From an uncultured Flavobacteriaceae bacterium (GTDB lineage Bacteria; Bacteroidota; Bacteroidia; Flavobacteriales; Flavobacteriaceae), in assembly GCA_943789455.1 (NCBI GenBank), contig CALSUE010000001.1, forward strand, positions 127,001 through 191,000: a stretch of DNA of 64,000 bases. Reading direction: 5' to 3'. The notes beneath the pieces are model-generated. The model worked only from the letters and a program-made list of their open reading frames with translations. It did no database searches and was not told the origin of the DNA. Position numbers and translations under genes: made by a program. Every line of letters starts with the position of its first letter. The first letter of the stretch is position 1. Positions 37,346-48,371 of this stretch are shown here, one piece after another.

Positions 37346-39451
37346 ATGTTAGAAAATAAAATTCATTACAGGACTTGTAATTTATGTGAAGCCATGTGTG
37401 GTTTAAAGATCACCTACAAAGAAAAAAAAGTCATTTCAATTGTAGGTGACAAAAAAGATCCTTTAAGTAAAGGTTATATCTGCCCTAAGTCCCAAGCATT
37501 AAAAGATTTGTATGAAGATTCAGATCGGTTAAAAACACCAATTAAGAGAACAGAAAATGGATGGGAAAAAATTTCTTGGACAGAGGCTTTTGATGAAGTT
37601 GAATATCAAATAAAGAAAATTCAAGAAAAATATGGCAACGATGCAGTTGCTACTTATCAAGGAAATCCAAACGTTCATAATCTAGGAGCAATGTTATATG
37701 GAGGTCCATTTTTAAAAAGTTTAAAAACGAAGCAAAAATATTCTGCTACTTCTGCAGATCAATTACCTCATCATATTGCTTCTTTAAAAATGTTTGGACA
37801 TCAAATGTTAATTCCAATTCCAGACATAGAAAGAACAGATTATTTATTGATATTAGGAGCTAATCCAGGAGCCTCAAATGGAAGTTTATTAACAGCACCA
37901 GGGTTTTCTAAAAAAATAAAAAATATTCAGAAAAGAGGTGGTGAGGTCATAAATATTGATCCAAGATACACCGAGACTTCTAAAATTTCTAGTAATCACT
38001 TTTTTATAAATCCAGGTAAAGATGCTCTTTTATTATTGTCTTTATTACATGTAATTTTTGAGCAAGGAATAGATGAAAAGACACATCTTTCCAATCATTT
38101 AAAAGGTCTAAATGAAATTAAAGAAATTGTTAAAAAATATCCGCCACAAAAAACAGCTTCTATAATTGGGATAGATGATTTTGAGATTCAGAAAATTGCA
38201 AAAGATTTCATAAACTCTGAAACTGCAGTTTGTTATGGAAGAATGGGGGTTTCTACACAAGAATTTGGAGGTATTTGTCAATGGCTAATTAATGTCATAA
38301 ATATTGTTACAAACAATATGGATAAAGTTGGGGGAGCAATGTTTACAAAGCCAGCCATTGATTTGGTATTTATGACAGGGATGCAAGGTAAGGTTGGTAA
38401 TTTTGATAGATATCGAAGTAGAGTTCATGATTTACCAGAGTATTCAGGAGAATTACCTGTAGCTACTCTTGCAGACGAAATGTTAGTAAAAGGTGAGGGG
38501 CAAATTAAAATGTTAATTTCTACTGCAGGAAATCCAGTCTTATCAACACCCAATGGTAAAAAGTTAGAAAAGGCTCTAGAGCAGCTAGACTACATGGTTT
38601 CAATTGATATTTATTTAAATGAAACAAGTAAATATGCAAATATTATATTGCCTTCTACGAATGGATTAGAAACACTACATTATGATTTGGTTTTTCACCA
38701 GTTAGCTATTAGAAATACTGCAAAACTATCTGAAGTTTTATTTGAGAAAGATGAAAATCAAAAACATGATTGGCAAATACTCAACGAATTAACTGAAAGA
38801 ATAACAGGAAATAAGAATTCTTTAACACCAGAAAAGATGTTAGATAGTATGTTTCAATTCTCTTCATATAAAGATGCAAATTTGTCTGTAAAAAAGTTAA
38901 AAGATAATCCTAGTGGTCTAGATTTAGGGGCTTTACAGCCACACTTAACGAAAAGAATTTTCACTACAGATAAAAAAATTAATATTTCACCAAAATTTTT
39001 TATTGATGATTTAAAAAGATTAGATCAAGAGTTGTTTTATGTTGTAGATGAAGATAAAATTAACTACCCTTTTGCTTTGATAGGGAGAAGGCATTTAAGA
39101 AATAATAATTCTTGGATGCATAATTCTGAGTTGCTAATGAAAGGCAAAAATAGATGTACTGTACTTATGAGCTCCAAAGACGCAAATAATCTTTCAATAA
39201 CAAATCACCAACAAATTAGAATAATATCTAATGTGGGTAGTATAGAATTGCCAGTTGAAATTAGTGATGAAATGAAGGAGGGTGTATTAAGTATTCCACA
39301 TGGTTTTGGACACAATAGAGAGGGAACTAAAATAAAATTAGCAGAAGAAAATGCTGGAGAAAGTATTAATGATTTAACCGATGATCATAAGATAGATAGG
39401 CTTACGGGTAATGCTAATTTTAGTGGCACTAGAGTAAAAGTAAGATTATAA
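37346..39451 (+). CDS. Molybdopterin-dependent oxidoreductase with N-terminal 4Fe-4S domain
   Basis: CNLCEAMCGLKI..GYICPKSQ; GRMGVSTQEFGGICQWLINVINIVTNNMDKVGGAMF. Confidence 0.92.
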   Translation: MLENKIHYRTCNLCEAMCGLKITYKEKKVISIVGDKKDPLSKGYICPKSQALKDLYEDSDRLKTPIKRTENGWEKISWTEAFDEVEYQIKKIQEKYGNDAVATYQGNPNVHNLGAMLYGGPFLKSLKTKQKYSATSADQLPHHIASLKMFGHQMLIPIPDIERTDYLLILGANPGASNGSLLTAPGFSKKIKNIQKRGGEVINIDPRYTETSKISSNHFFINPGKDALLLLSLLHVIFEQGIDEKTHLSNHLKGLNEIKEIVKKYPPQKTASIIGIDDFEIQKIAKDFINSETAVCYGRMGVSTQEFGGICQWLINVINIVTNNMDKVGGAMFTKPAIDLVFMTGMQGKVGNFDRYRSRVHDLPEYSGELPVATLADEMLVKGEGQIKMLISTAGNPVLSTPNGKKLEKALEQLDYMVSIDIYLNETSKYANIILPSTNGLETLHYDLVFHQLAIRNTAKLSEVLFEKDENQKHDWQILNELTERITGNKNSLTPEKMLDSMFQFSSYKDANLSVKKLKDNPSGLDLGALQPHLTKRIFTTDKKINISPKFFIDDLKRLDQELFYVVDEDKINYPFALIGRRHLRNNNSWMHNSELLMKGKNRCTVLMSSKDANNLSITNHQQIRIISNVGSIELPVEISDEMKEGVLSIPHGFGHNREGTKIKLAEENAGESINDLTDDHKIDRLTGNANFSGTRVKVRL

Positions 39452-39453
39452 AA

Positions 39454-39486
39454 AAAGCTCTTTGAAATTAGATTTCAAAGAGCTTT
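39454..39486. terminator. Bidirectional hairpin terminator between convergent genes
   Basis: AAAGCTCTTTGAAAT-TAG-ATTTCAAAGAGCTTT, perfect 15-bp stem. Confidence 0.85.
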
Positions 39487-39496
39487 AAATTTTAGT

Positions 39497-41695
39497 TTAC
39501 GCTAAATCAAAACGATCTAAGTTCATTACTTTAGTCCATGCAGCTACAAAATCATTTACAAAACGCTCCTCACCATCATCTGAGGCATAAACTTCACAAA
39601 CGGCTCTAAGTTCTGTGTTAGATCCAAATATTAAATCTGCACGAGTTCCAGTAAAGTGAATTTTACCTGTGTTACGATCTTTTCCTTCAAACAATGTATC
39701 GTCTGAAGAGGTTGCACTCCATGTATAAGATAGATCTAAAACATTTTTAAAGAAATCATTGGTCAATTTCCCAGCGTTTTCTGTAAAAACTCCATGATTA
39801 GAGTTGTCATAATTAGCTCCTAATACTCGTAATCCTCCCACAAGAGCAGTCATTTCAGGAATGGAAAGCGTAAGTAGATTAGCTCTATCTATTAATAAGT
39901 TTTCAGCTGCAATATTTAACCCAGATTTCATATAATTTCTAAACCCGTCTGCTAAAGGCTCTAAATGACTGAAAGATTCTACATCAGTTTGTTCTTGTGA
40001 AGCGTCTCCTCTTCCTCCAATAAAGTCTAGAGAAATATTTCGACCAGCATCTTTAGCGGCTTTTTCAATTCCAGTATTACCGCCTAAAATTATAAGATCT
40101 GCTATAGAAACTTCTTTACTAAATTTTTGCTGAATTTCTTTATATGCATCTAAAACTTTATTTAGTTCATAAGGATTGTTTACAGCCCAACTTCTTTGTG
40201 GCTCTAAACAAATTCTACCTCCATTTGCACCACCTCTTTTGTCTGATCCTCTGAAGGTTGATGCAGAAGCCCATGCTGTTGTAACTAATTGAGCAGTGGT
40301 TAAATTAGCTTCTGAAATTAATTCTTTCAAATTTTTAAAATCTGAATCACTTAAAGAATAGTTAACTTTCGGAATAGGGTCTTGCCAAACTAACTCTTCC
40401 TGAGGAACTTCAGGGCCTAGATATCGTTGAATAGGTCCCATATCCCTGTGTGTTAATTTAAACCAAGCTCTGGCAAAAGCGTCTTCGAAAGCTTTGTGGT
40501 CTTTATGAAAACGTTTAGAAATTTCTAAATAACTAGGATCCATCTTTAAAGCCATATCTGCAGTAGACATCATTAAAGCTTGAGTACCATTTGCATCTCC
40601 AGCTTTTGGAGCTTTTTTTGCATTAGAGTCTTTAGTTGGAGTCCATTGGTGAGCTCCAGCAGGGCTTTTTGTTAGTTCCCAATCGTAATTTAATAAAACT
40701 TCAAAATATTCGTGATCCCATTGTGTTGGATTAGGAGTCCAAGCACCCTCTAAACCACTTGTAATAGTATCATCTAGGACACCACTCTGATAAGTGTTTT
40801 TCCACCCTGTGCTCATTTCTTGAATAGAAGCTCCATGTGGTTCTGCACCTACATATGTATCAGGGTCAGCTGCACCATGAGCTTTACCAAAAGTATGGCC
40901 ACCTGCAACTAAGGCTACAGTTTCTTCATCATTCATTGCCATCCTTCCAAAAGTAACTCTAATATCATGAGCTGATTTTAGTGGATCTGGAACACCATTT
41001 GGTCCTTCGGGGTTTACATAAATTAATCCCATGTGCACAGCACCCAAATGACCTTCTAAGTCTCCGTCACTAGTATCATATCTATCGTCATTATCTAGCC
41101 ATCCAGTTTCAGAACCCCAATAAATATCTTGTTCTGGCTCCCAGACATCTTCTCTTCCGCCCGCAAATCCAAAAGTTTTAAAACCCATAGACTCCAAAGC
41201 ACAATTTCCTGCTAAAACCATTAGGTCTGCCCAAGAAATTTTATTTCCATATTTCTTTTTAACTGGCCATAATAGTAAGCGAGCCTTATCAAGATTCCCA
41301 TTGTCTGGCCAACTATTAAGTGGAGCAAAACGATGTGTTCCCGAAGAAGCGCCACCTCGACCATCACCAACCCTGTAGGTTCCTGCACTATGCCAAGCCA
41401 TACGAATCATAAAAGGACCGTAATGACCATAATCTGCAGGCCACCAATCTTGTGAGTCTGTCATTAAATTGACAACATCTTGTTTTAATTCATTGTAATT
41501 AATACTATTGAATGCTTGAGAATAATCAAAATCTTCTCCCATAGGATTTGATTTTGATGCATTTTGACGTAAAATATTTAACTTTAATTCATTTGGCCAC
41601 CAATCTCTATTACTTGTTCCGGCACCAGCGGTCTTCTTTTGAGCGCCACTCATAAATGGACATTTATTGATGTCTCCAGTGTTGTTGTGTTCCAT
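39497..41695 (-). CDS. katG: Catalase/peroxidase
   Basis: [37 protein letters not shown]; duplicated peroxidase domain. Confidence 0.98.
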   Translation of the reverse strand: MEHNNTGDINKCPFMSGAQKKTAGAGTSNRDWWPNELKLNILRQNASKSNPMGEDFDYSQAFNSINYNELKQDVVNLMTDSQDWWPADYGHYGPFMIRMAWHSAGTYRVGDGRGGASSGTHRFAPLNSWPDNGNLDKARLLLWPVKKKYGNKISWADLMVLAGNCALESMGFKTFGFAGGREDVWEPEQDIYWGSETGWLDNDDRYDTSDGDLEGHLGAVHMGLIYVNPEGPNGVPDPLKSAHDIRVTFGRMAMNDEETVALVAGGHTFGKAHGAADPDTYVGAEPHGASIQEMSTGWKNTYQSGVLDDTITSGLEGAWTPNPTQWDHEYFEVLLNYDWELTKSPAGAHQWTPTKDSNAKKAPKAGDANGTQALMMSTADMALKMDPSYLEISKRFHKDHKAFEDAFARAWFKLTHRDMGPIQRYLGPEVPQEELVWQDPIPKVNYSLSDSDFKNLKELISEANLTTAQLVTTAWASASTFRGSDKRGGANGGRICLEPQRSWAVNNPYELNKVLDAYKEIQQKFSKEVSIADLIILGGNTGIEKAAKDAGRNISLDFIGGRGDASQEQTDVESFSHLEPLADGFRNYMKSGLNIAAENLLIDRANLLTLSIPEMTALVGGLRVLGANYDNSNHGVFTENAGKLTNDFFKNVLDLSYTWSATSSDDTLFEGKDRNTGKIHFTGTRADLIFGSNTELRAVCEVYASDDGEERFVNDFVAAWTKVMNLDRFDLA

Positions 41696-41836
41696 GGTTT
41701 TTAATAATTTTCTTTATATAAGGAATTCAAATTTACGGACAATCTTTTAATAATTTTTATCTATATTTCCTATTTAATTATAGTTTGTGACTATTGCTTT
41801 AAAACAATAAAAAATTAGCTATAACTTTAGGTTTTT

Positions 41837-41980
41837 TTAACTATTCATTTTTTTAATAATTTCTTTTAAACGCAATTTCTGTTGTTTTTTTTGCTCAGTA
41901 ATTTTTGAAACCTTTTGTTTAATTAGTTTAGTGTGCTTCGCCTTATTTACTGTATTTTTTGCTTTTCCTTTTTTAGGCAT
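41837..41980 (-). CDS. Possible 47-aa highly basic small protein, absent from the ORF track
   Basis: MPKKGKAKNTVNKAKHTKLIKQKVSKITEQKKQQKLRLKEIIKKMNS*. Confidence 0.45.
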   Translation of the reverse strand: MPKKGKAKNTVNKAKHTKLIKQKVSKITEQKKQQKLRLKEIIKKMNS

Positions 41981-42142
41981 TTGGTATATTTTTGACTATT
42001 TCAGTGCTATTTTGTTGAATATCTTTGAGGTTTTAGATGATTGTATTCTCCTCCAATTTTTATTCATAAAAAGATGTATAATTTTTAGATATTTTTACTT
42101 AAAATTCTTTACTTTTAAGGGATAAAAATAACCTTTTTATTT

Positions 42143-42970
42143 ATGGAATTAAAGTTGTTAAAACCCATTGTTTTTTTTGATTTAGAAACTACTGGAATTA
42201 ATATAGGAAACGATAGAATTGTTGAGATTTCTATGCTTAAAATCTTTCCTAACGGAAATAAAGAAAGCAATACATGGTTGGTGAATCCAGAAATAGAAAT
42301 TCCAGCTGAAACCAGTGCAATTCATGGGATTACCAATGAAAGAGTAGTTACAGAACCAACATTTAAAGAATTAGCACAGACGGTTTATGATATGATTTCT
42401 GATGCTGATTTGGCAGGCTTTAACTCCAATCGTTTCGATATCCCATTATTAGCTGAAGAATTCTTGAGAGCAGGGTTAGATTTTGATATGAAGGATAGAA
42501 AGGCGATAGATGTACAAGTAATTTTTCATAAAAAAGAGCAGAGGACACTTAGCGCTGGTTATAAATTCTACTGTGATAAAATATTAGAGGACGCGCATTC
42601 TGCCGAAGCAGATACTAAAGCAACTTATGAGATACTTAAGGCTCAGCTTGATAGATATGATGATATCGAAAATTCTGTAGAAGCTTTAAGTACCTTCTCT
42701 ACGCATTCTAAAAGAGCAGATTTTGCTGGATTTATCTTATTTAATGAAGAGGAACAAGAAATTTTTTCTTTTGGAAAATATAAAGGAAGAACAGTAGAAG
42801 ATGTTTTTAAAGAGAACCCAGGGTACAATGCTTGGATTCAAAATGCAGATTTTCCATTGTATACCAAAAAAGTGTTAAAAGCAATTAAAGAAAGAATGTC
42901 TGTTTCTAAAAAAGGAATGTCTGATTCAGACAAACTTCAAGCATTACAGCAGAAATTTAATTTACGTTAA
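42143..42970 (+). CDS. 3'-5' exonuclease (DnaQ/epsilon-like)
   Basis: VFFDLETTGINIGNDRIVEISM; HSAEADTKATYEIL; C-terminal FSFGKYKGRTVEDV. Confidence 0.94.
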   Translation: MELKLLKPIVFFDLETTGINIGNDRIVEISMLKIFPNGNKESNTWLVNPEIEIPAETSAIHGITNERVVTEPTFKELAQTVYDMISDADLAGFNSNRFDIPLLAEEFLRAGLDFDMKDRKAIDVQVIFHKKEQRTLSAGYKFYCDKILEDAHSAEADTKATYEILKAQLDRYDDIENSVEALSTFSTHSKRADFAGFILFNEEEQEIFSFGKYKGRTVEDVFKENPGYNAWIQNADFPLYTKKVLKAIKERMSVSKKGMSDSDKLQALQQKFNLR

Positions 42971-42975
42971 AAAAT

Positions 42976-43464
42976 ATGTTTGTAAAGTTCGAAAATTTAC
43001 CAATGCATTCAAGAGTTTGGATTTATCAATCTGACAGAAAGTTTACAACTCAAGAAGAAGAGTTTATTTCAGAAAAAGCAATTTTATTTATAGATCAATG
43101 GACTAAACATGGTGCTGACTTACAGGGTTCTTTTGAAATTAAATACAATCAGTTTTTAGTATTGGCTGTAGATGAGGGTTTTAATAATGTTTCTGGTTGT
43201 TCTATAGATTCTTCTGTTCGTTTTGTTCAAGAAATAGAGAAATCATTAAGGGTAGACATGATGAATAAAATGAATATATCCTATAGAGAAGGGGAGTCCA
43301 TTAATAGTGTTAAAATGACTATTTTTAAAGAATATGTTAAAACACAAAAGATAACTTCAAAAACTATTGTTTTTAATAATATGGTTTCAACAAAACAAGA
43401 TTTAAAAACTCTTTGGGAGGTTCCTCTGATAAAAAGTTGGCACAAACGCTTTTTAGTTTCTTAA
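42976..43464 (+). CDS. Conserved hypothetical protein (162 aa)
   Basis: ORF 5 nt after the exonuclease gene, same strand; no Walker A motif. Confidence 0.75.
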   Translation: MFVKFENLPMHSRVWIYQSDRKFTTQEEEFISEKAILFIDQWTKHGADLQGSFEIKYNQFLVLAVDEGFNNVSGCSIDSSVRFVQEIEKSLRVDMMNKMNISYREGESINSVKMTIFKEYVKTQKITSKTIVFNNMVSTKQDLKTLWEVPLIKSWHKRFLVS

Positions 43465-43479
43465 AACTATATCTCATTT

Positions 43480-46404
43480 ATGTTAAAAAAACTCTTTTTT
43501 ATTTCTCTTTTAGTGGTGTATGTCAATACCTGTGGACAAAACTTAGATCCACTGAGGACAGATGATTATTATGCACAAGAACAATGGGTAGATAGTATAA
43601 TGAGTTCAATGACCGTAGACGAAAAGATTGGTCAATTATTTATGGTTCAGGCATATTCAAACCTAGATTCTGTTCACGAGAATGAGATCAAGGAAATGAT
43701 ACAAGAATATCATGTTGGTAATTTGATATTTATGCAAGGAACACCCAACAAACAAGCACAGTTAACAAACACTTATCAATCGTTATCTAAAACCCCTTTA
43801 ATGATAGGTTTTGATGGGGAATGGGGGCTAGATATGCGTTTGCAAGACACGTATAGATTTCCTTGGAATATGACTCTTGGCGCGATTCAAGATAATACGC
43901 TGATTCATAAATTTGGAGAACATCTGGGAAGGCATGCTAAACGAATTGGTATTCATGTAAATTTTGCACCAGTTGTAGATATTAATACAAATCCGCTTAA
44001 TCCAATTATTGGAAATCGTTCTTTCGGAGAAAATAAAAAAAATGTTACTCAAAAGGCTATAGCATTCAGTAAAGGGATGCAAAGTATGGGAGTTTTAGCA
44101 AATGCGAAACATTTTCCAGGACACGGAGATACTGCCACAGATTCTCATTTAAAATTACCTGTCTTAAATTTTAATAGACAACGTTTAGATTCAATAGAGT
44201 TGTATCCTTATAAGAGAGTTTTTGATGCAGGAATGGCTAGTGTAATGACTGCACACCTAAGCATACCAGTATTAGAACCAAACCCAAAATTACCAACCTC
44301 ATTATCATCTAATGTGGTAACAGATTTGTTAAAGTATAAGCTGGGTTTTTTAGGCCTGATTTTTACGGATGGTTTAAATATGAAAGGGGCTGCTAATTAT
44401 TCAAGTCCTTCAGAAATTAATTTAGCGGCAATTCTTGCAGGAAATGACATTTTATTGATTCCACATGATATTCCAGAAACCATAAATTTATTTAAAAACT
44501 CTATACAAACAGGTGTTTTAAGTTATGAAAGAATAGATGAGTCTGTCCGTAAGATTCTGTTAGCAAAGTATAAAGTTGGTCTACACACATACAAACCAAT
44601 TGAATTATTAAATCTAGAAAAAGAGATCAATACTACAGCAGATGAGGTTCTTCATAGAGAATTGGTAAAAAACTCAATGACCCTTATTAAGAATAAAAAA
44701 AAATTACTACCTATCTCCGATTTTAAAAAACTCCATAAAATAGCATATGTGGCATTAGGTGAAGCTAGTCACGATAGTTTTTTTAAAGAACTACAGAAAT
44801 ATTCTGAGATATTTAAAGTAGAAAAAGATAATTTAAATGAAATCATAGAAACACTAGAGGATTTTGATTTGGTGATAGTTGGTTTTCATAAGTCAAATGC
44901 TCATCCTTGGAAACCCTATCAAATCTCAAATAAAGAATCTGTATGGTTACATGAAATTTCTAGAAAAAATAAAACCATTCTCTCTGTTTTTGCAAGCCCA
45001 TATAGTTTGCTTAACATAAAGTCATTCAATAATTTAGAAAGTATTTTAGTTGCTTATCAAAATAGTGCGATAGCTCAAAAAATAGCAGCTCAAACAATTT
45101 TTGGAGCTATTGATGCTAAAGGAGTACTGCCAGTTAGTATTAAAAATAAGTTTCCTGAAGGGACTGGAATTTCAACAAAAGATTTAAAAAGACTTCAGTA
45201 TTCCATTCCAGAATCTGTGGGTATGTCATCAGTTAAATTACAACGAATAGATTCTGTAGCAAATCTTGTACTTGAAAAAAAAATGGCTCCAGGTCTTCAG
45301 GTTTTGGTAGCTAGGCATGGTGTAGTTGTTTATGAAAAAAGTTTTGGTTTTCACACAGATAAAAAAAACAATTCTGTTAAAAGTACTGATGTCTATGATG
45401 TAGCTTCATTAACAAAAATTTTAGCATCATTACCTATGATGATGAAAGCAGAGGAGGATAAGAAAATAAAATTAACGTCTACCATTAAAAGCATATTACC
45501 AACGTTTAAAAATTCTAATAAAGATACATTAACTGTTCTGGAAATATTATCTCATTATGGCCGTTTAAAAGCATGGATTCCTTTTTACAAGCTTACACAA
45601 GATAGCATTACCAATAACAACTTAAAAGAGTTTTATAGTCAAAAGAGGTCTGAAAAATTCTCAAATAAAGTTGCTGATGATTTATATTTGAATAATTCTT
45701 ACAAAGATTCTATTTATAAGTTTATTAGAGATGCTGAGCAAAGGCCTGAGACTGGTTATAAATACAGTGATTTAGGCTATTATCTCTTTAAAGAGGCGCT
45801 AGAAAAGAAATATAAAAATAGTTTAGATAATTTGGTTCAAGAGCAATTTTATGTACCATTAGGTGCAAACAGAATGACTTATTTACCTCTTAATAAATTT
45901 GATAAATCTTCAATTGTTCCCTCAGAAAAAGATACGTATTATAGAAATCAATTATTACATGGTTATGTTCACGACATGGGGGCTGCTATGCTTGGTGGAG
46001 TAGGAGGTCATGCTGGTTTATTTGCAAATGCAAATGATGTTGCAAAAATGATGCAATTATATCTTCAAAAAGGGTATTATGGAGGAAAAAGATATTTTAA
46101 AAAAGAAACTTTCGATAAATTTAATAAGCGATATTTTTCTGATAAAGAAGTCAGAAGAGGTTTGGGGTTTGATAAACCTCAGTTAAATCCAGAAATTAAG
46201 GCAACATGTGGGTGTGTGTCAGACGAAAGTTTTGGTCATAGTGGCTTTACTGGTGCTTACACCTGGGCTGACCCTGAGAGTGGGGTTTTATATGTTTTTC
46301 TTTCCAATAGAGTTTTTCCAACTATGGAGAATTACGGACTCGTAAAAGAAAATATTAGAACAAAAATTCAACAGATTATTCAAGAAGCTATTTTGCCGGA
46401 ATAG
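43480..46404 (+). CDS. GH3 (NagZ-like) glycosidase fused to a class C beta-lactamase-type serine hydrolase
   Basis: GH3: KHFPGHGDTATDSH, FTDGLNMKGA. Serine hydrolase: ASLTK (SxxK), YSDLGY, FGHSGFTG. Confidence 0.95.
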   Translation: MLKKLFFISLLVVYVNTCGQNLDPLRTDDYYAQEQWVDSIMSSMTVDEKIGQLFMVQAYSNLDSVHENEIKEMIQEYHVGNLIFMQGTPNKQAQLTNTYQSLSKTPLMIGFDGEWGLDMRLQDTYRFPWNMTLGAIQDNTLIHKFGEHLGRHAKRIGIHVNFAPVVDINTNPLNPIIGNRSFGENKKNVTQKAIAFSKGMQSMGVLANAKHFPGHGDTATDSHLKLPVLNFNRQRLDSIELYPYKRVFDAGMASVMTAHLSIPVLEPNPKLPTSLSSNVVTDLLKYKLGFLGLIFTDGLNMKGAANYSSPSEINLAAILAGNDILLIPHDIPETINLFKNSIQTGVLSYERIDESVRKILLAKYKVGLHTYKPIELLNLEKEINTTADEVLHRELVKNSMTLIKNKKKLLPISDFKKLHKIAYVALGEASHDSFFKELQKYSEIFKVEKDNLNEIIETLEDFDLVIVGFHKSNAHPWKPYQISNKESVWLHEISRKNKTILSVFASPYSLLNIKSFNNLESILVAYQNSAIAQKIAAQTIFGAIDAKGVLPVSIKNKFPEGTGISTKDLKRLQYSIPESVGMSSVKLQRIDSVANLVLEKKMAPGLQVLVARHGVVVYEKSFGFHTDKKNNSVKSTDVYDVASLTKILASLPMMMKAEEDKKIKLTSTIKSILPTFKNSNKDTLTVLEILSHYGRLKAWIPFYKLTQDSITNNNLKEFYSQKRSEKFSNKVADDLYLNNSYKDSIYKFIRDAEQRPETGYKYSDLGYYLFKEALEKKYKNSLDNLVQEQFYVPLGANRMTYLPLNKFDKSSIVPSEKDTYYRNQLLHGYVHDMGAAMLGGVGGHAGLFANANDVAKMMQLYLQKGYYGGKRYFKKETFDKFNKRYFSDKEVRRGLGFDKPQLNPEIKATCGCVSDESFGHSGFTGAYTWADPESGVLYVFLSNRVFPTMENYGLVKENIRTKIQQIIQEAILPE

Positions 46405-47428
46405 GGTGTAATTTACTATACAATAAAATCAATAACAAAGAGCTAAGTAGGTAAATTGTAGCAGTAGTCCAATTATAAAAATAACTTAATGCATAGGTAA
46501 CTATCATAAAGTTAATACCTACTGTTATAGTATTTATACCATATCTAAATGTATCTATAAATTCAAATTCTTCTATCTTATTTTCAATATATTTCCAGAT
46601 AAACCAAGGAATAATACAATTTAAGATAATAATAGGCTTTATAAAGCCTACGTAATTCATCTTTTTGGTTCTTCCAATTATAGTTTTAGTACTAATCATA
46701 AGGTTTACCTTTTCTATTTCGGTAAAATTTACATTTTTTGAAGTTAATGCAGTTAGGGTTTTTTCATAATTTTCATCTAAAGGAATATGAACAGAAAGTG
46801 TTTTTAATTGAGAACTAATAGCTTCTTTTAAACGTTTAATTTCTGAATGGATAACTTTAGGCTTGTAGTAGTCATTCGCTAATATTGGTGTTCCATAGTG
46901 TATACAAACATTAGATGGATAAATAGAAGGGTTTTGGTAGGTTACTCCAACCGATATAATATGAATTTTTAATGTTGGGTTTCTTTCTAAAGCACCAAAA
47001 ATAATTCTAGAAAACCCTTTGCTAAGGTTTCTGACAGTTCTTTTATGATTGTGGCTACCCTCAGGAAAAATTATTAAAGCTTTGTGCTGATTTAATAAAT
47101 CATAACATTTATTAAAAACTTCTGCATTATTTCCTAACTGTTTAACACCATCTCGCATCCTATAAATTGGCATTAGGTTAAGCGAATTGAGGAATCGCTT
47201 AATTAGAGGTTTTTTAAAACTCGCAGCACGAACAAGAAAATAGTTGGTTCTTGGGTTATTTGTGGTTACTATTAATGGATCAATTAACCCATTAGGATGA
47301 TTAACCATAAATAAAACGGCTCCTTTTTTTGGAATATTTTCTTTTCCTTTTACTATTATTTTTTTTGTGTAGAAAAATAAAGAGAATTTAATAAGAATCT
47401 TAAAAAGATAATACCACAGTGTTTTCAA
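46388..47428 (-). CDS. PlsC-type 1-acylglycerol-3-phosphate acyltransferase family protein
   Basis: VNHPNGLIDPL (variant HX4D); LIIFPEGSHNHKR. Confidence 0.88.
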   Translation of the reverse strand: MKTLWYYLFKILIKFSLFFYTKKIIVKGKENIPKKGAVLFMVNHPNGLIDPLIVTTNNPRTNYFLVRAASFKKPLIKRFLNSLNLMPIYRMRDGVKQLGNNAEVFNKCYDLLNQHKALIIFPEGSHNHKRTVRNLSKGFSRIIFGALERNPTLKIHIISVGVTYQNPSIYPSNVCIHYGTPILANDYYKPKVIHSEIKRLKEAISSQLKTLSVHIPLDENYEKTLTALTSKNVNFTEIEKVNLMISTKTIIGRTKKMNYVGFIKPIIILNCIIPWFIWKYIENKIEEFEFIDTFRYGINTITVGINFMIVTYALSYFYNWTTATIYLLSSLLLILLYSKLHPIPAK

Positions 47429-47447
47429 AGCTCAATTAGTATAATAG

Positions 47448-48371
47448 TTAATTATTTTTTCTTCCCCAGTAGATTCCCAGTAACATGCCAGAGAAAATAT
47501 CCCATATACCCCAGAAAGCTGCAAGTAATGCCATTCCTCCAAGACCATCAAAAAACTGAAAAATCAATAATAATCCCAGGCCACCATTTTGAATTCCGGT
47601 CTCCATAGAAATAGTTTTTTGCTCTCTCTTTTTTAATCCAAAACTTTTTGCTGAATAAAAACCAATAACATAAGCCCCAATATTATGAAAAATAACTAGT
47701 GCAGCAACCAAATGGATATATTCTAAAAAAATTTCAATATTTTCATAAAAAGCAATAGTGATTAAAGCTAAAAAAACAATCATTGAAAAAGGTTTGAGTA
47801 CGGTTTCAATTTTTTTAGCAACATTTTCATAAAAATGATTTAATGTCATCCCAATAATGATTGGTATTCCTAAAATTAATAATATAAGTTTAAATAATTC
47901 AAAAGGATTTAATTCAACTGTTTTTAAAATTTCATTAGTTGGTTCGTATAGCCCGCCGTAAAATTGTAAGTTGAAAGGAGTCATTACAAGACATATAACG
48001 GTTGCAAATGCAGTTAAACTTACAGATAAGGCTGCGTTTCCTTTTGCCATTTTACTAAAAAAATTTGATACATTTCCACCAGGGCATGCTGCAATCATCA
48101 TCATACCGAGAGCAAAACTTGGGTGTGGTTTTATAATTACAATAGCCGCAAAAGTAAGCGCTGGTAATATAATAAATTGTGAAAAAATCCCTACAAATAG
48201 TACCTTTGGATTTTGTAACAATCGCTTAAAGTCTGCGATCTTAATAGATAATGCAACTCCAAACATAATTACTGCTAAAGCAATATTTAAAATCCAAAGC
48301 CCTTCTGTATCAAAGTTGATTTTTATGTTATCTATGGGGATGTTTACATCAATTTCTGAAAGCATATTCAA
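47448..48371 (-). CDS. Bile acid:sodium symporter family protein
   Basis: GMMMIAACPGGNVSNFFSKMAKGNAALSVSLTA; METGIQNGGLGLLL. Confidence 0.93.
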   Translation of the reverse strand: MNMLSEIDVNIPIDNIKINFDTEGLWILNIALAVIMFGVALSIKIADFKRLLQNPKVLFVGIFSQFIILPALTFAAIVIIKPHPSFALGMMMIAACPGGNVSNFFSKMAKGNAALSVSLTAFATVICLVMTPFNLQFYGGLYEPTNEILKTVELNPFELFKLILLILGIPIIIGMTLNHFYENVAKKIETVLKPFSMIVFLALITIAFYENIEIFLEYIHLVAALVIFHNIGAYVIGFYSAKSFGLKKREQKTISMETGIQNGGLGLLLIFQFFDGLGGMALLAAFWGIWDIFSGMLLGIYWGRKNN

